A stretch of DNA of 64,000 bases from an uncultured Dehalococcoidia bacterium (lineage in GTDB: Bacteria; Chloroflexota; Dehalococcoidia; Lucifugimonadales; UBA3495): positions 3,464,608 to 3,528,607 of the forward strand of contig OX638345.1 of assembly GCA_951813535.1 (NCBI GenBank), written 5' to 3'. Below the pieces are notes generated by a model. That model was not told the origin of the DNA. It ran no database searches and saw nothing but the letters and a program-made list of their open reading frames with translations. Made by a program: the position numbers and the translations under genes. This document shows positions 18,788 through 27,489 of the stretch, piece by piece. Each line of letters begins with the position of its first letter. Positions within the stretch are counted from its first letter, which is position 1.

Positions 18788-19684
18788 ATGACCCAATCGC
18801 GCCAGGGCGTGCTGATCGCCATCGACTGGGAGAACATCCGGCGTGGCGCCCAACTCTACCAGCGCAAAGTAGGGCCGGCAGAGGTGTACCGCGCCATGCA
18901 CGACGTGGGCTCTGTATTCGGAGGAGTGGCGGGTGGCAAGGCCTTCGGTGACTGGTCACTCCGGCCCGATGACGGGCGAGAGTTCGCCGAGCACGACGTT
19001 GTTCCGTATCACGCGCCCCGCACCATCGCCGGGAAGGACCGCGCCGATCCGGCCATCCTGCTGGAGGTCTACGAGTGGGTCCGTGATCGTGACGACTGCG
19101 GAACGGTGATCCTGGGTTCAGGAGACGCCGACTACCAGGTGCTGGTGGACCGGGCTCGTGGTTACGGGAAGCGCATCGTGTTGTGCGCCTTCAGCGCGTC
19201 GGTGTCGCGGGATATGCTGGCCACCGCCCCGCTGTTTCCGCTGGAGGCCGAGTTGGGCATTCAGACGGCGGAGCATGGGGACGTCAAGCTGGATCTCGCC
19301 GCTGCACCGGTGAGCGACGATGTGGACGGCGAGGACGTGGAAAGCGGCCAGGTCCTGGGGCGGTTCGTCCGGCAGATGTACAACTTGGAAAGCCGCATGA
19401 ACTTCGTCGGCTACAGCATGCTTTCAAATCAGTGGATGCTGGACTGGGGTCTGGCCTGGAACGAGTACGAGTGTCGCCGCCTGCTTGACGAGTACCAGGA
19501 GGCGGGGATCGTGGAGCGTCACGAGGTATTCAACCATGCCAACCCGGACTGGCCCACGTCGGCGCTGCGGCTGGTCCGGACCGACGAGCGAGTGCGCCAG
19601 GCATTGGGGTTCAGCGAGGGGCCCGCGTCCAACCCGGTGCTGTCCAATGACGCAGCTCCTGTGCAGCATGGCTCCGCTGGCTAG
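18788..19684 (+). CDS. NYN (PIN-like) domain RNase-type protein
   Basis: A 298-residue protein from the ATG at 18788, with TTGAGGA about 8 bases upstream. The N-terminal ~160 residues are a NYN/DUF88 (LabA-like) domain: an acidic first strand (VLIAIDWENIRRGAQLY), then KDRADPAILLEVYEWVRDRD, then GTVILGSGDADYQVLVDRAR and GKRIVLCAFSASVSRDMLAT. The clustered Asp residues are those expected to bind metal. The C-terminal half (residues 190-280) looks like a winged-helix/LOTUS-type module (WNEYECRRLLDEYQEAGIVE). The family cleaves RNA or is predicted to. It stands alone, divergent from the broken membrane block. Confidence 0.85.
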   Translation: MTQSRQGVLIAIDWENIRRGAQLYQRKVGPAEVYRAMHDVGSVFGGVAGGKAFGDWSLRPDDGREFAEHDVVPYHAPRTIAGKDRADPAILLEVYEWVRDRDDCGTVILGSGDADYQVLVDRARGYGKRIVLCAFSASVSRDMLATAPLFPLEAELGIQTAEHGDVKLDLAAAPVSDDVDGEDVESGQVLGRFVRQMYNLESRMNFVGYSMLSNQWMLDWGLAWNEYECRRLLDEYQEAGIVERHEVFNHANPDWPTSALRLVRTDERVRQALGFSEGPASNPVLSNDAAPVQHGSAG

Positions 19685-20010
19685 ACCGGCCCGCGATTCC
19701 ACCGCGAAACGGTATCAACAGGCTGCGCGGAACATGGTGCAGGCCGGCGCCCTCGCAAATTGCGGAAATCGTCGCGCGTACCACGGAGCAGCATAGGCAG
19801 CGCGACGAAAAGCCGTTACCCAAGCAGACGAATATCGTAATCACGCCCGGCGGACCCACGGTTGACGATTTTCGCCGTCAGTCCGACGGCGGGAACTCCC
19901 GCACGAAGCGATTTACGTAACAGGTCTTGGGCGAATCAAAACGCGTATCAATACGAGCTGCACTGAACCTTTTTGTCGCCCTGAGTCAAACTTGGAAAAG
20001 AGCACCAACA

Positions 20011-20571
20011 ATGAAAACAGCGTATCGCGCAACGATTGGGCGAATAACTGCTAGGTTCGACTGGGACAGATCAGGCGTTTTCTTAGCCGCTTTACTGTTC
20101 TTGGGAGAAGGTCTAGCGGTGATTTTGGCAGGAACATCCTTGGTACTAAAAGACAACGACTGGGGAGCGTGGGCGGCATTGTTAGGCGCCGCGGTCCTCG
20201 CGATTTACGTTCCTCTCGCGATTCGGTTGGGAAAGATTCCGTTCGCGGCTCCCACTGAATACGAGAAACGGAGGAAATACGCACAGAATACGCTAGGCGT
20301 GAGAATTCCGCGCTCTGGGGATAAGACTAAAGAGGGTTGGGCATTGGGCGTCGCGCAGGTGCACCTAGAAGACGGCTCAGACGAATCGATCCGCGCGGCC
20401 GTGGGCCGAGCATACTGCTTGGGAGATCAGGATCTGCAACATTTTTGCAATAGTCCGTGGACGCAAGACGTAAAAGGAAAAGTCTTGCTTGCACAGATCC
20501 AATTGGTTCCACCCACCGCTAGCGGTTCGGCTATCACGGCGCCGCGAGAATTATTCGACAGGTCGCACTAG
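20011..20571 (+). CDS. Two-span membrane protein of unknown function
   Basis: A 186-residue protein from the ATG at 20011; the frame is open from 19927. Two membrane spans lie near residues 20-44 (VFLAALLFLGEGLAVILAGT) and 52-72 (WAALLGAAVLAIYVPLAIRL), followed by a soluble ~110-residue domain (EYEKRRKYAQNTLGVRIPRS, DESIRAAVGRAYCLGDQDL) with no recognised signature. Its A/T content is higher than that of nearby genes, which suggests acquisition. It converges with the methyltransferase/HNH remnant. Function unknown. Confidence 0.6.
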   Translation: MKTAYRATIGRITARFDWDRSGVFLAALLFLGEGLAVILAGTSLVLKDNDWGAWAALLGAAVLAIYVPLAIRLGKIPFAAPTEYEKRRKYAQNTLGVRIPRSGDKTKEGWALGVAQVHLEDGSDESIRAAVGRAYCLGDQDLQHFCNSPWTQDVKGKVLLAQIQLVPPTASGSAITAPRELFDRSH

Positions 20572-20648
20572 GAAGATCAGGAACAAGGGCCCGTTAGCGC
20601 TCAGACCGTCACCGGCGCCACCCTCAACTTCCTAGGAGGGAACCCAAA

Positions 20649-21193
20649 TCACGCCGCGATTCCCAGCTCTCGTAGCCTGGCCACCAAATACTCCTGCGGC
20701 CGGTCGCCCTTCACCCGGTTGCAATGAGCGCACAGCAGTTGCAGGTTCTCGATGTTGTCCTGGCCGCCGGCACCCTGCGGGATGACGTGGTCGACTTCCA
20801 GGATGCGGAATGGAAACTCGCTGCGGCACCCGTTGCACCGGCCTTCCTGCTGTCCGAACAGGACGTGTTTGTTCTGGCGGTACGGCACCGGCACGTCGAT
20901 GTCGGTGCGGGCGGTAACGAACCCTTGTGGGTGAGTCCGGCCGTCTGCAGGACCTGGTACATGGCAGGCTGCTCGTCGGCGATCAGCCCCATCCAGGCCA
21001 CGTCCAGGTCGGACAGCGTCCAGGTGTCCTTGAACGCCGCGCCGGCTGCGGCGCTGCCCACTGGCGCGGCGTAGTTGCGGTTGGAGTTGAACGGCGGGTC
21101 CAGGTAGATGAGGTCAACCGACGCGGAGTTCAGGCCGCGCAGGATGTCCAAGTTGTCCCCGGTCCAGATGGTTCGGTCAGCGAAGTTGGTCAT
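20649..21193 (-). pseudogene. Remnant of DNA methyltransferase joined to an HNH domain
   Basis: The 5' part (from ATG at 21193) reads TIWTGDNLDILRGLNSASVD, then LIYLDPPFNSNRNYAAP: the DPPF catalytic motif of amino-methyltransferases of the DNA N6-adenine/N4-cytosine type. It ends near residue 90 without the SAM-binding FxGxG motif. After a frame change the 3' part is an HNH domain (CNGCRSEFPFRILEVDHVIP, GGQDNIENLQLLCAHCNRVK), ending TGA at 20649 with CxxC, DH and CxxC ligands intact. An internal deletion appears to have joined the two ends of a longer methyltransferase-HNH gene. Methylation activity is very unlikely; HNH activity cannot be excluded. Confidence 0.75.
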
Positions 21194-21532
21194 CTTGTGA
21201 ACCCGGCGAGGTGAGTCTAGTGATGGCAGTGTGCATTAGCAAACCTGCCATATTGATGCCCATCCCCGTTCTGCGGCGTGTTTCCTAAACAGTGGAGGAC
21301 TGTGAATGCTGCCGGCAGCCCAAGTCAGCAAATTCTCCAACCGGCCTAACGAGAACGGAGACGTGCGCCGAACCCGCGCTGGCCAGCCACCAATCAGAGG
21401 ACTAGCAACTCTAGACGAACAGTCGTAATCCGGCGGTCTGCACCATAATCCAAAGCCAGATGGCACCGGAGCGCTATGCTGCGGACTGATCGATCAAACT
21501 TGGCTGCGGAACGCTTGGAATCTCCATTCCTG
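21194..21532. other. Intergenic stretch, no gene recognised
   Basis: About 340 bases between the NACHT gene and the methyltransferase remnant. If the TAG ending the NACHT gene were read through, the frame would add only 12 codons. No repeat or RNA gene was seen. Confidence 0.4.
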
Positions 21533-24500
21533 CTACGTAGGGATGAGTTGCAAGATGCCTCTTGGCAAGTTGAACTCACTGGACGCGTTTTGATCGCCGA
21601 ATTTGCTCGTCCTTTTTCCGAAGATATCCAGCAGAAGACTTGCGTATTGCCGTTGAGATCGGAAATCGTCGGTGGCGATTTGCCTGCCCAAAGCGGACAA
21701 ATATTTGTCACGGTAACGTCCAGCGGCTTCGTTTAGTACAAACGTGTTGATGATCTGTCCATAAATCCCACGGCTGGACTCTGCGAGACGTTGGGTAACC
21801 CCGCTCCACTCTTCGGCGGTGTCGGTTGTCCAAGTTTCTTGGGATAAGTTAATGATGAGCGCAGCCGATCTGAGTTCGGCGGTCTCAAAATAATCTGGTT
21901 TCTGCACCTCTATGCCTCGGGTCGCAAACACCCCTTGCTCAGCTGCCTTCGCCAGTATCGGTAGCAAAGCAACATCGAGGTCGCGTCTGATGTAAGTCTT
22001 GCGCAGCAATTCCGCTACGTCGCTAGACCTCTTGCCATGCACTCCGTAAAATACGAACTCAAAGTTTTTGTTCGTCAAGTGTTCATGAATATCCAATATG
22101 TCGTGCCCGAGCGTATCCAATATCATGATCAAGGCATCGATAGGGATCAATGAATTGGCCGCGACCGAACCGTAAATCGACTTTAGAATGTCAAGATCAA
22201 TGGTCGGCAGATCGTTCTTTTGATCTAGGCCATCGGACACATAAGAGGCCATCAACCCCCAGTTGATCAATGTCGCAACAAACTCTTGGGTCGCCCGACT
22301 GGGAGCAGCGCAGAATACGTCCACCAGTTCTCCTATTCGCTCGCCCGTTTCCGACGGTATGATCATCACCGGCGTCGCCCGCAGGGTGGTGGGAAAGCCA
22401 CAATCTTTGATTCCTCGATCAAACGGCAGGCGGTCATCGGTCATCGACAGTACATCGTCTTTGGTAACTCCGTTCGCGCTCCATCGGTTCTCCGCGGCTT
22501 CCCAATCGCCCACATCGCCGAGATCGCCAAGTCGAGCTCGCGCGGCCATGTCCAATAACTGTGCGTCACTGTTGCAAGCGTTCAAACACGCTAGGATCGG
22601 CCATGGCAGTGTCAGATGCCCGCTCTCTGATAGGACTTCGCAATCCTCAATGAGGGATGGTGCCATCGAGCATAGTGCCGACGCCAATGCTTCTTTGGAC
22701 GGTTTATCCATGAATTCTCCGGCATATTTGTACACCGCCCAACTGGAATGCCAGCCATCAATATCTTTGAAGCGTTTGATGTAATCGGACTCAGGGCTGT
22801 TCAGTCGGACCACGTTAGCGTACCGAACAGTCGAGCCCAACAGTCTGATCTGGTGCCTATGGTAACTTGGCATCAAAACGTTTGCCGCTGCTTCGATTAA
22901 CGGTCCTCCGCTTACAGCACCCCGCTGTCGGAAAACATCCGTGGGACCCAACTCCGCTGCAAGGTTCTTCAGTGACACTGCGGGCAGCAAACTTACGATT
23001 TTCTGTATGGCCCACGGATTGTTCATCAGTTCGTGAGCCGCACCCATGAGCTGAAGTTGATCTGCATGTGCTTCGGGCCAGTTGTCGTCAGCTGCCTGAA
23101 CGGCCCAAGGTATGCGGTCTAACAAAAGGCGCAACAGGCAGTTCCAAGCGCCTACGAAACCGATCCCGCCCCCGGGTTTGATGCGATTTCCGATTTCGGA
23201 TTGGTACAGTTGATCCAATTGGGGTTCGTACACGCTCGCGAAACGGGCATGGAGGCTCGGATGCGCTACGTCCAAACACCTTACAGCAACTCTAGCGATC
23301 ATACGAGCGTATTTGGGTTGACGGAGTGTCAATCCTTCATCGAGTAAGGTGACTGCCAGATCAGAACCTGCAAGTGAAGCGGTTGAAATTGGATCCGAGT
23401 CCAGTTCGTTCAAACCAGCACAAATCGAATAGATTGTGTCACGCAGGTTTCGCCGTTGACTGAAGCATTGGCCGGCTGCGAACAAAAATACGTTCCGCCA
23501 AAACTGGATGGGAGCGATCTCCTTCAGTCGTTTTTGGATGTTTGGTTCACTCCCATCCATTAGACTCTGGGCCGCCATGAATTCTTGCAAGGACCGGATT
23601 TCGAATCCGACCTGGGCTTCTTCCAACTCGACCAAAAGAACTAACCGTTCCGCGACCGCTTCGACTATTTGCTGAGCAAGTTCGCGTAAAGGCTCACCTT
23701 CGTGTCCTTCCTCTCCCAGCTGCGCTTCTACTAGCGAGCTAAACTTATCGCGAGATAACTTAGCGTTGGTACCGCCCGTTTGTTCAGAAGCAATCTGCAG
23801 CAGGAGACCTACTTGATGGTGTAATGTATCGATTTCGGATGAGTAATCGCGTAATATCGCGGATGCTGGGATATCTTTTTCTTCCTCGCGTTGATAGATC
23901 ACCTCGTAGTACGACTTGAAGAGGTTCCATCGTGCCTGAGGTGGTTGGCCTCTTCGGTCCACCAACGCGGTCATGATAGTGACTTGCAACGGAGTGCGCA
24001 TCAAGCGTGAGGTCGACTCATGCTCGAATGCGCGCTCTAACCTTACGAGAACCGTTTCTTTGCGGTCCACGTTGGTGCTGTACCTTGCGTCTACCAATTG
24101 CCGCGCGAAATGCATGCCCAATTCAGGAGACAATTCCGCAAGCCTGCAATGCTTGTAATTTCGAGGTGAAAAGTCATCGTTGTAGCCTTGGGGACGGGTG
24201 GTGGCTATACACAGTATGTCAGCGCCCAATCTTGCCGCGTCGACCCAGAAATCTTTAATCGAGGCCAGCACTTGGCTCCGATTACTAGACGCCGGAACTT
24301 CGTCCAAGCCATCGAAGATGATAACACCAGGGTAATGTGTCAAGAATCGTTGAAGATCGTCTGCCCGTACGTTCTTGTCCGTACGCTTATTGATCCGCCA
24401 TGCCAAATAAGCAAAAACCGAATTCACCCCAGTTTCGGAGTTGTCGGACAATGCAGACGCAAAATCGCTGAGGCTGACCCGAAATGGGAACCTGGGGACC

Positions 24501-25573
24501 ACTTGGTGGTAGAGGTCAATCCCTTCATTGTTGCACCGTTCTTGGATAGTGGACAAAGCCGTACGGGTTTCGCTGGACAAGGTCTCCGAGGGCACTGGGG
24601 AAATAATGGCCGCTCGAAAAATCTGACAGATAAACTGTCCGAGAGTGGTTTTGCCTTGTCCAGGTCCTCCAATCAATACGAAACGGCCATTCATGTCGTG
24701 GGATGCTGCAGATTCCAAAGGCTGCACCGCCTCAGTGACACCTGAAGCACCGATATCGAACCGTTCTGATGCAGCGGAGAGGATCTGTTTGATGAAACCA
24801 TCCTCAAACGAGACTTCATCGTTTAGTGGCAATTCGTCAAAGGATTCGTATGGGAACGTACCACCCATTGCGGGTTCGTTCACCGTTGGCAAGTCTACGA
24901 AAACCCTGGCGAGAGGTATATTCTCCTCTGTTGAATGGCCCGCTTGATCGAGGTTTACGAATTCGTCAGTCAACAACTCTTTTTGCAGGAACCCCACCAA
25001 AGTATCTTCTAAGTCGGCGAGCGACGGATGGACCTGACTGATTATCGCTGACAAAACGTCCCCAGGAGTAACTAGAGGGGCATACGCAATTCGAACGTCA
25101 GCGTCAGCGTCAAGGAACCTGCAGATTTTGTCATAGTCCCAAATGTCATAGCCTTTCAAAGACGTTTGGGATTTGAAGTCTTCAAGTAGTCGCTCCGCAC
25201 GATCTTTGGATCCCCATTCGTGAACCGGAGTTAGCACGGCATTGGTAACGTACACAAAGTAATCTGGCTGGCGTAGACCTCTTTCGTTATTAGCGAACTT
25301 CCTCAGTTCTTTGCGCAATTCGTCTACGGCCCAATTTCCATCTTTCGGTGTATTGCTAGGCCTCTGCAGGAACTTAACCTGGACCACCCCATACCCATCC
25401 CAAGGATCTGCGGCCGAAGGGTATGTGAGCTCGCCATCGAAAGTCGCTTCGCGCCCACCATCCGGGCCGTCTCCAAAGATCGTGATCCCAGGTCCCAAAA
25501 CGTTGACTGCCAGAGACTGAATCAAATGCTCAAATGAACGGCTCGACAATCGGCTCAACGCGTAATCTGTCAC
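21533..25573 (-). CDS. NACHT NTPase with Mrr-like nuclease N-terminus (Avs/NLR-like)
   Basis: A 1346-residue protein from a GTG with GAGG about 8 bases upstream. Residues ~10-160 resemble an Mrr-type PD-(D/E)XK nuclease: SFEHLIQSLA, GDGPDGGREATFDGE and VVQVKF (QVK near 65-67). Residues ~295-480 are a NACHT STAND NTPase: Walker A GGPGQGKTT (~302), Walker B VIIFDGLDE (~417) and TTRPQGY (~458). Residues ~510-700 form a helical winged part. The C-terminal ~650 residues are helical without a clear repeat and are a natural place for a sensor. In this family, binding of a phage component by the C-terminus drives oligomerisation and activates the N-terminal nuclease. It stands alone, is lower in G+C than its neighbours, and is flanked by an integrase fragment and a methyltransferase/HNH remnant. 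Confidence 0.85.
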   Translation of the reverse strand: MTDYALSRLSSRSFEHLIQSLAVNVLGPGITIFGDGPDGGREATFDGELTYPSAADPWDGYGVVQVKFLQRPSNTPKDGNWAVDELRKELRKFANNERGLRQPDYFVYVTNAVLTPVHEWGSKDRAERLLEDFKSQTSLKGYDIWDYDKICRFLDADADVRIAYAPLVTPGDVLSAIISQVHPSLADLEDTLVGFLQKELLTDEFVNLDQAGHSTEENIPLARVFVDLPTVNEPAMGGTFPYESFDELPLNDEVSFEDGFIKQILSAASERFDIGASGVTEAVQPLESAASHDMNGRFVLIGGPGQGKTTLGQFICQIFRAAIISPVPSETLSSETRTALSTIQERCNNEGIDLYHQVVPRFPFRVSLSDFASALSDNSETGVNSVFAYLAWRINKRTDKNVRADDLQRFLTHYPGVIIFDGLDEVPASSNRSQVLASIKDFWVDAARLGADILCIATTRPQGYNDDFSPRNYKHCRLAELSPELGMHFARQLVDARYSTNVDRKETVLVRLERAFEHESTSRLMRTPLQVTIMTALVDRRGQPPQARWNLFKSYYEVIYQREEEKDIPASAILRDYSSEIDTLHHQVGLLLQIASEQTGGTNAKLSRDKFSSLVEAQLGEEGHEGEPLRELAQQIVEAVAERLVLLVELEEAQVGFEIRSLQEFMAAQSLMDGSEPNIQKRLKEIAPIQFWRNVFLFAAGQCFSQRRNLRDTIYSICAGLNELDSDPISTASLAGSDLAVTLLDEGLTLRQPKYARMIARVAVRCLDVAHPSLHARFASVYEPQLDQLYQSEIGNRIKPGGGIGFVGAWNCLLRLLLDRIPWAVQAADDNWPEAHADQLQLMGAAHELMNNPWAIQKIVSLLPAVSLKNLAAELGPTDVFRQRGAVSGGPLIEAAANVLMPSYHRHQIRLLGSTVRYANVVRLNSPESDYIKRFKDIDGWHSSWAVYKYAGEFMDKPSKEALASALCSMAPSLIEDCEVLSESGHLTLPWPILACLNACNSDAQLLDMAARARLGDLGDVGDWEAAENRWSANGVTKDDVLSMTDDRLPFDRGIKDCGFPTTLRATPVMIIPSETGERIGELVDVFCAAPSRATQEFVATLINWGLMASYVSDGLDQKNDLPTIDLDILKSIYGSVAANSLIPIDALIMILDTLGHDILDIHEHLTNKNFEFVFYGVHGKRSSDVAELLRKTYIRRDLDVALLPILAKAAEQGVFATRGIEVQKPDYFETAELRSAALIINLSQETWTTDTAEEWSGVTQRLAESSRGIYGQIINTFVLNEAAGRYRDKYLSALGRQIATDDFRSQRQYASLLLDIFGKRTSKFGDQNASSEFNLPRGILQLIPT

Positions 25574-25976
25574 GATAGAACCTCGGAACTAAGACTGAAA
25601 GAACGCGGGCGGGTAGTACACGGACAGCGTACCCGCTGTATCTCGTCACGCCCGAGATGGCAACGGGATATGGTCTATGACCCCGTAACCTAGGTAAAAC
25701 ATATCATATTCGCATTCATCGCAGCGAGTCCCAGCGATCGAACTTCCAAACTAACTGAGAACGGGGACCGTTGTTGGTTATACTGCCCATTGCATCGAAG
25801 CGATGGGCGAATTGGTCTGGCAAAACCACTCGAAATTTTCGGCTTTAGGAACGCGATGGAGGGAAGTTGCCTCGTCGTCAAGTCATTGCCATCCCCATGT
25901 TTGATGGTCGCTCTGTTCTCTGGCCAGACCAGAATGGCAGACTGTGAACGGAAGTCTGCCATGTTAAACTCGTGGC
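25574..25976. other. Divergent intergenic region upstream of NACHT gene
   Basis: About 400 bases between the NACHT gene and the integrase fragment, transcribed in opposite directions. It must hold the NACHT promoter. The translations of the open frames are not protein-like, and no clear -35/-10 pair can be asserted. Confidence 0.4.
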
Positions 25977-26546
25977 ATGGCGACGCGAGGTCTACCTCAC
26001 TACTGGACTCCTGATTAGGTGAAGATGATCTTGGACGCCATGCCGGCGGGACAGCCGTGGCTCTTCGGGCTGCTGCGCTGGCGGACCGCGCTACGCCAGG
26101 CAGAAGCGCTCAACCTGGAGTGGCGCGATCTGCAGTTCGCGGGCGCTCAGCCGTCGGTCACGGTTCGCAACGGGAAGGGCGGTAAGTATCGGGTGGTTCC
26201 GGCGCATCCGGAGTTGGTGGACGCCTTCCGTTCGGTGCCGCACCGTGGCCTCACGGATCAGGTGTTCGCCGGACGCCGCGGCAAGCCGCTGTCAGCCAGG
26301 ACTGCGGCACGGTGGATCTGTGACGGGATCACTAATGGAGGTCTCCGGTCTGCCGCCACTGGAACCGCCGCCAAAGGCCCTGCCTCCCACAGCCTTCACC
26401 ATAGTTGCGCCCGACACGGGTTGCAGTCCGGCCTCAACGTCAACACCGTTTCGGCATGGCTGGGCCACTGCAGCCCAACGGTGACGCTGAATACATACCT
26501 GGTGCTGGCGCCGGACACGTTGGGCGACATCAGAGAGTTTCCGTGA
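25977..26546 (+). pseudogene. Tyrosine recombinase catalytic domain, interrupted by TAG
   Basis: From the ATG at 25977 the frame reads MATRGLPHYWTPD, TAG (26016-26018), then VKMILDAMPAGQPWLFGLL and TALRQAEALNLEWRDLQF. The usual sequence of this family at that point is TPEQV, so CAG to TAG is likely. Later come the Lys strand (VRNGKGGKYRVVPAH), the His box with HxxH in place of HxxR (SHSLHHSCARHG), LGHCSPTVTLNTY with the Tyr nucleophile, and a TGA stop. A GTG directly after the TAG could restart translation but lacks a ribosome binding site. The changed Arg and the nonsense codon indicate an inactive XerC/D- or integron-type recombinase left by a mobile element. Confidence 0.75.
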
Positions 26547-26560
26547 GGTCTGGCACGTCA

Positions 26561-27160
26561 ATGATTGCGTTCGCGCGTACGCCTTGGTGGGGCATCGTCG
26601 CGGCCCTGGTTTGTCTCGCGTTCGCCTTATCGTGCGCGGCCGGCCGGCACGATGTCGCCGAAGGGTGGAAAACCTACGAACACAACAGGGACCGAGCGCC
26701 GTCGGCCGATTGCGTGGAACGGCCGAACTTTGCCTTCGACGTCCCGTCCAGATGGAGCGTGGAGGAGTCGAATTGTGATTTCGTAGCATTGGTGGCTGCC
26801 AACGAGCCGGCCGAATTGCAAGCTGTCGTCCTGGATCTGCCAGACTATCCTCAGGACGTCGAAGCCGCTCTGGACGAAATGGCATCCCGTTGGCTCCACG
26901 AGATGACTACGAAAGGAGGCAGCGTCGAAAGGGTGCAGCACGACGGGCTTTCGGCGATTTCCCGGACACACGTCGAGCCCGCGTCGCAACAGGACGCGTG
27001 CGAAAGCTACGTCGATGTCTTGGGCGTGCCGTCGAAATCCTGGGCGATCCATGGTCAGCGCGCAGTCGTGCTGGCGGTGGCGAGGTGTACGGACGCTCAC
27101 GATCAGGCCGAGATCGCAACCGCCATCATGGGTTCGTTCCGCCTGGTGGAACCCTACTGA
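26561..27160 (+). CDS. Exported protein, probable lipoprotein, PsbP-like domain
   Basis: A 199-residue protein from the ATG at 26561. The N-terminus (TPWWGIVAALVCLAFALSC) is a signal peptide ending in a Cys, an imperfect lipobox. The mature part starts with FAFDVPSRWSVEESN, the opening of PsbP/DUF1795-like domains, and continues DYPQDVEAALDEMASRWLHE and RAVVLAVARCTDAHDQAEIA. Such proteins sit on the outer face of the membrane with unknown partners. It begins just after the stop of the integrase fragment. A GTG at 26543 is an alternative start. Confidence 0.65.
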   Translation: MIAFARTPWWGIVAALVCLAFALSCAAGRHDVAEGWKTYEHNRDRAPSADCVERPNFAFDVPSRWSVEESNCDFVALVAANEPAELQAVVLDLPDYPQDVEAALDEMASRWLHEMTTKGGSVERVQHDGLSAISRTHVEPASQQDACESYVDVLGVPSKSWAIHGQRAVVLAVARCTDAHDQAEIATAIMGSFRLVEPY

Positions 27161-27212
27161 CCGCAGGGGACCGAGCGATGTCCAGGTGGCGAATTGTTCG
27201 TGGCCGCGTTCG

Positions 27213-27480
27213 TCATGAAATCTCGACGCCCTGCATTGGCGACATCCTTCCCATCGCGTACGATTCGTCAACCTCCGGCGTCGGCCACTGCCCCACCGTC
27301 CCGGCGTCGGGTAGCGCGATTTTGGCCAGGAACTCGCTCTCCGGCGTGGTGATGCCGAACTCCACGTCCCGCTTGGCCCGGATGATCAGGGGCAGCGCCC
27401 GCCGGCATTGCCGGTAAGCCTGGTCCCACGCCGACTGTTGATCTGCGGCCGTCTCTGTGTAATCGCCCGCATTCAGAACA
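27213..27480 (-). pseudogene. C-terminal fragment of an unknown gene
   Basis: On the minus strand the sequence reads DYTETAADQQSAWDQAYRQC, RRALPLIIRAKRDVEFGITT, PESEFLAKIALPDAGTVGQW, ending EIS-TGA at 27213. This is protein-like, with good codon use, but has no start: upstream in this frame it runs into the 5' end of the opposite gene at 27490. It is probably the 3' remnant of a gene cut when the neighbouring nuclease gene arrived. Family not recognised. Confidence 0.35.
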
Positions 27481-27489
27481 GTAGGAGTA

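Noticed and set aside
24188-24745. Plus-strand frame of 185 codons inside the NACHT gene
   Set aside because: Antisense to the Walker A and Walker B coding region, with no start signal.
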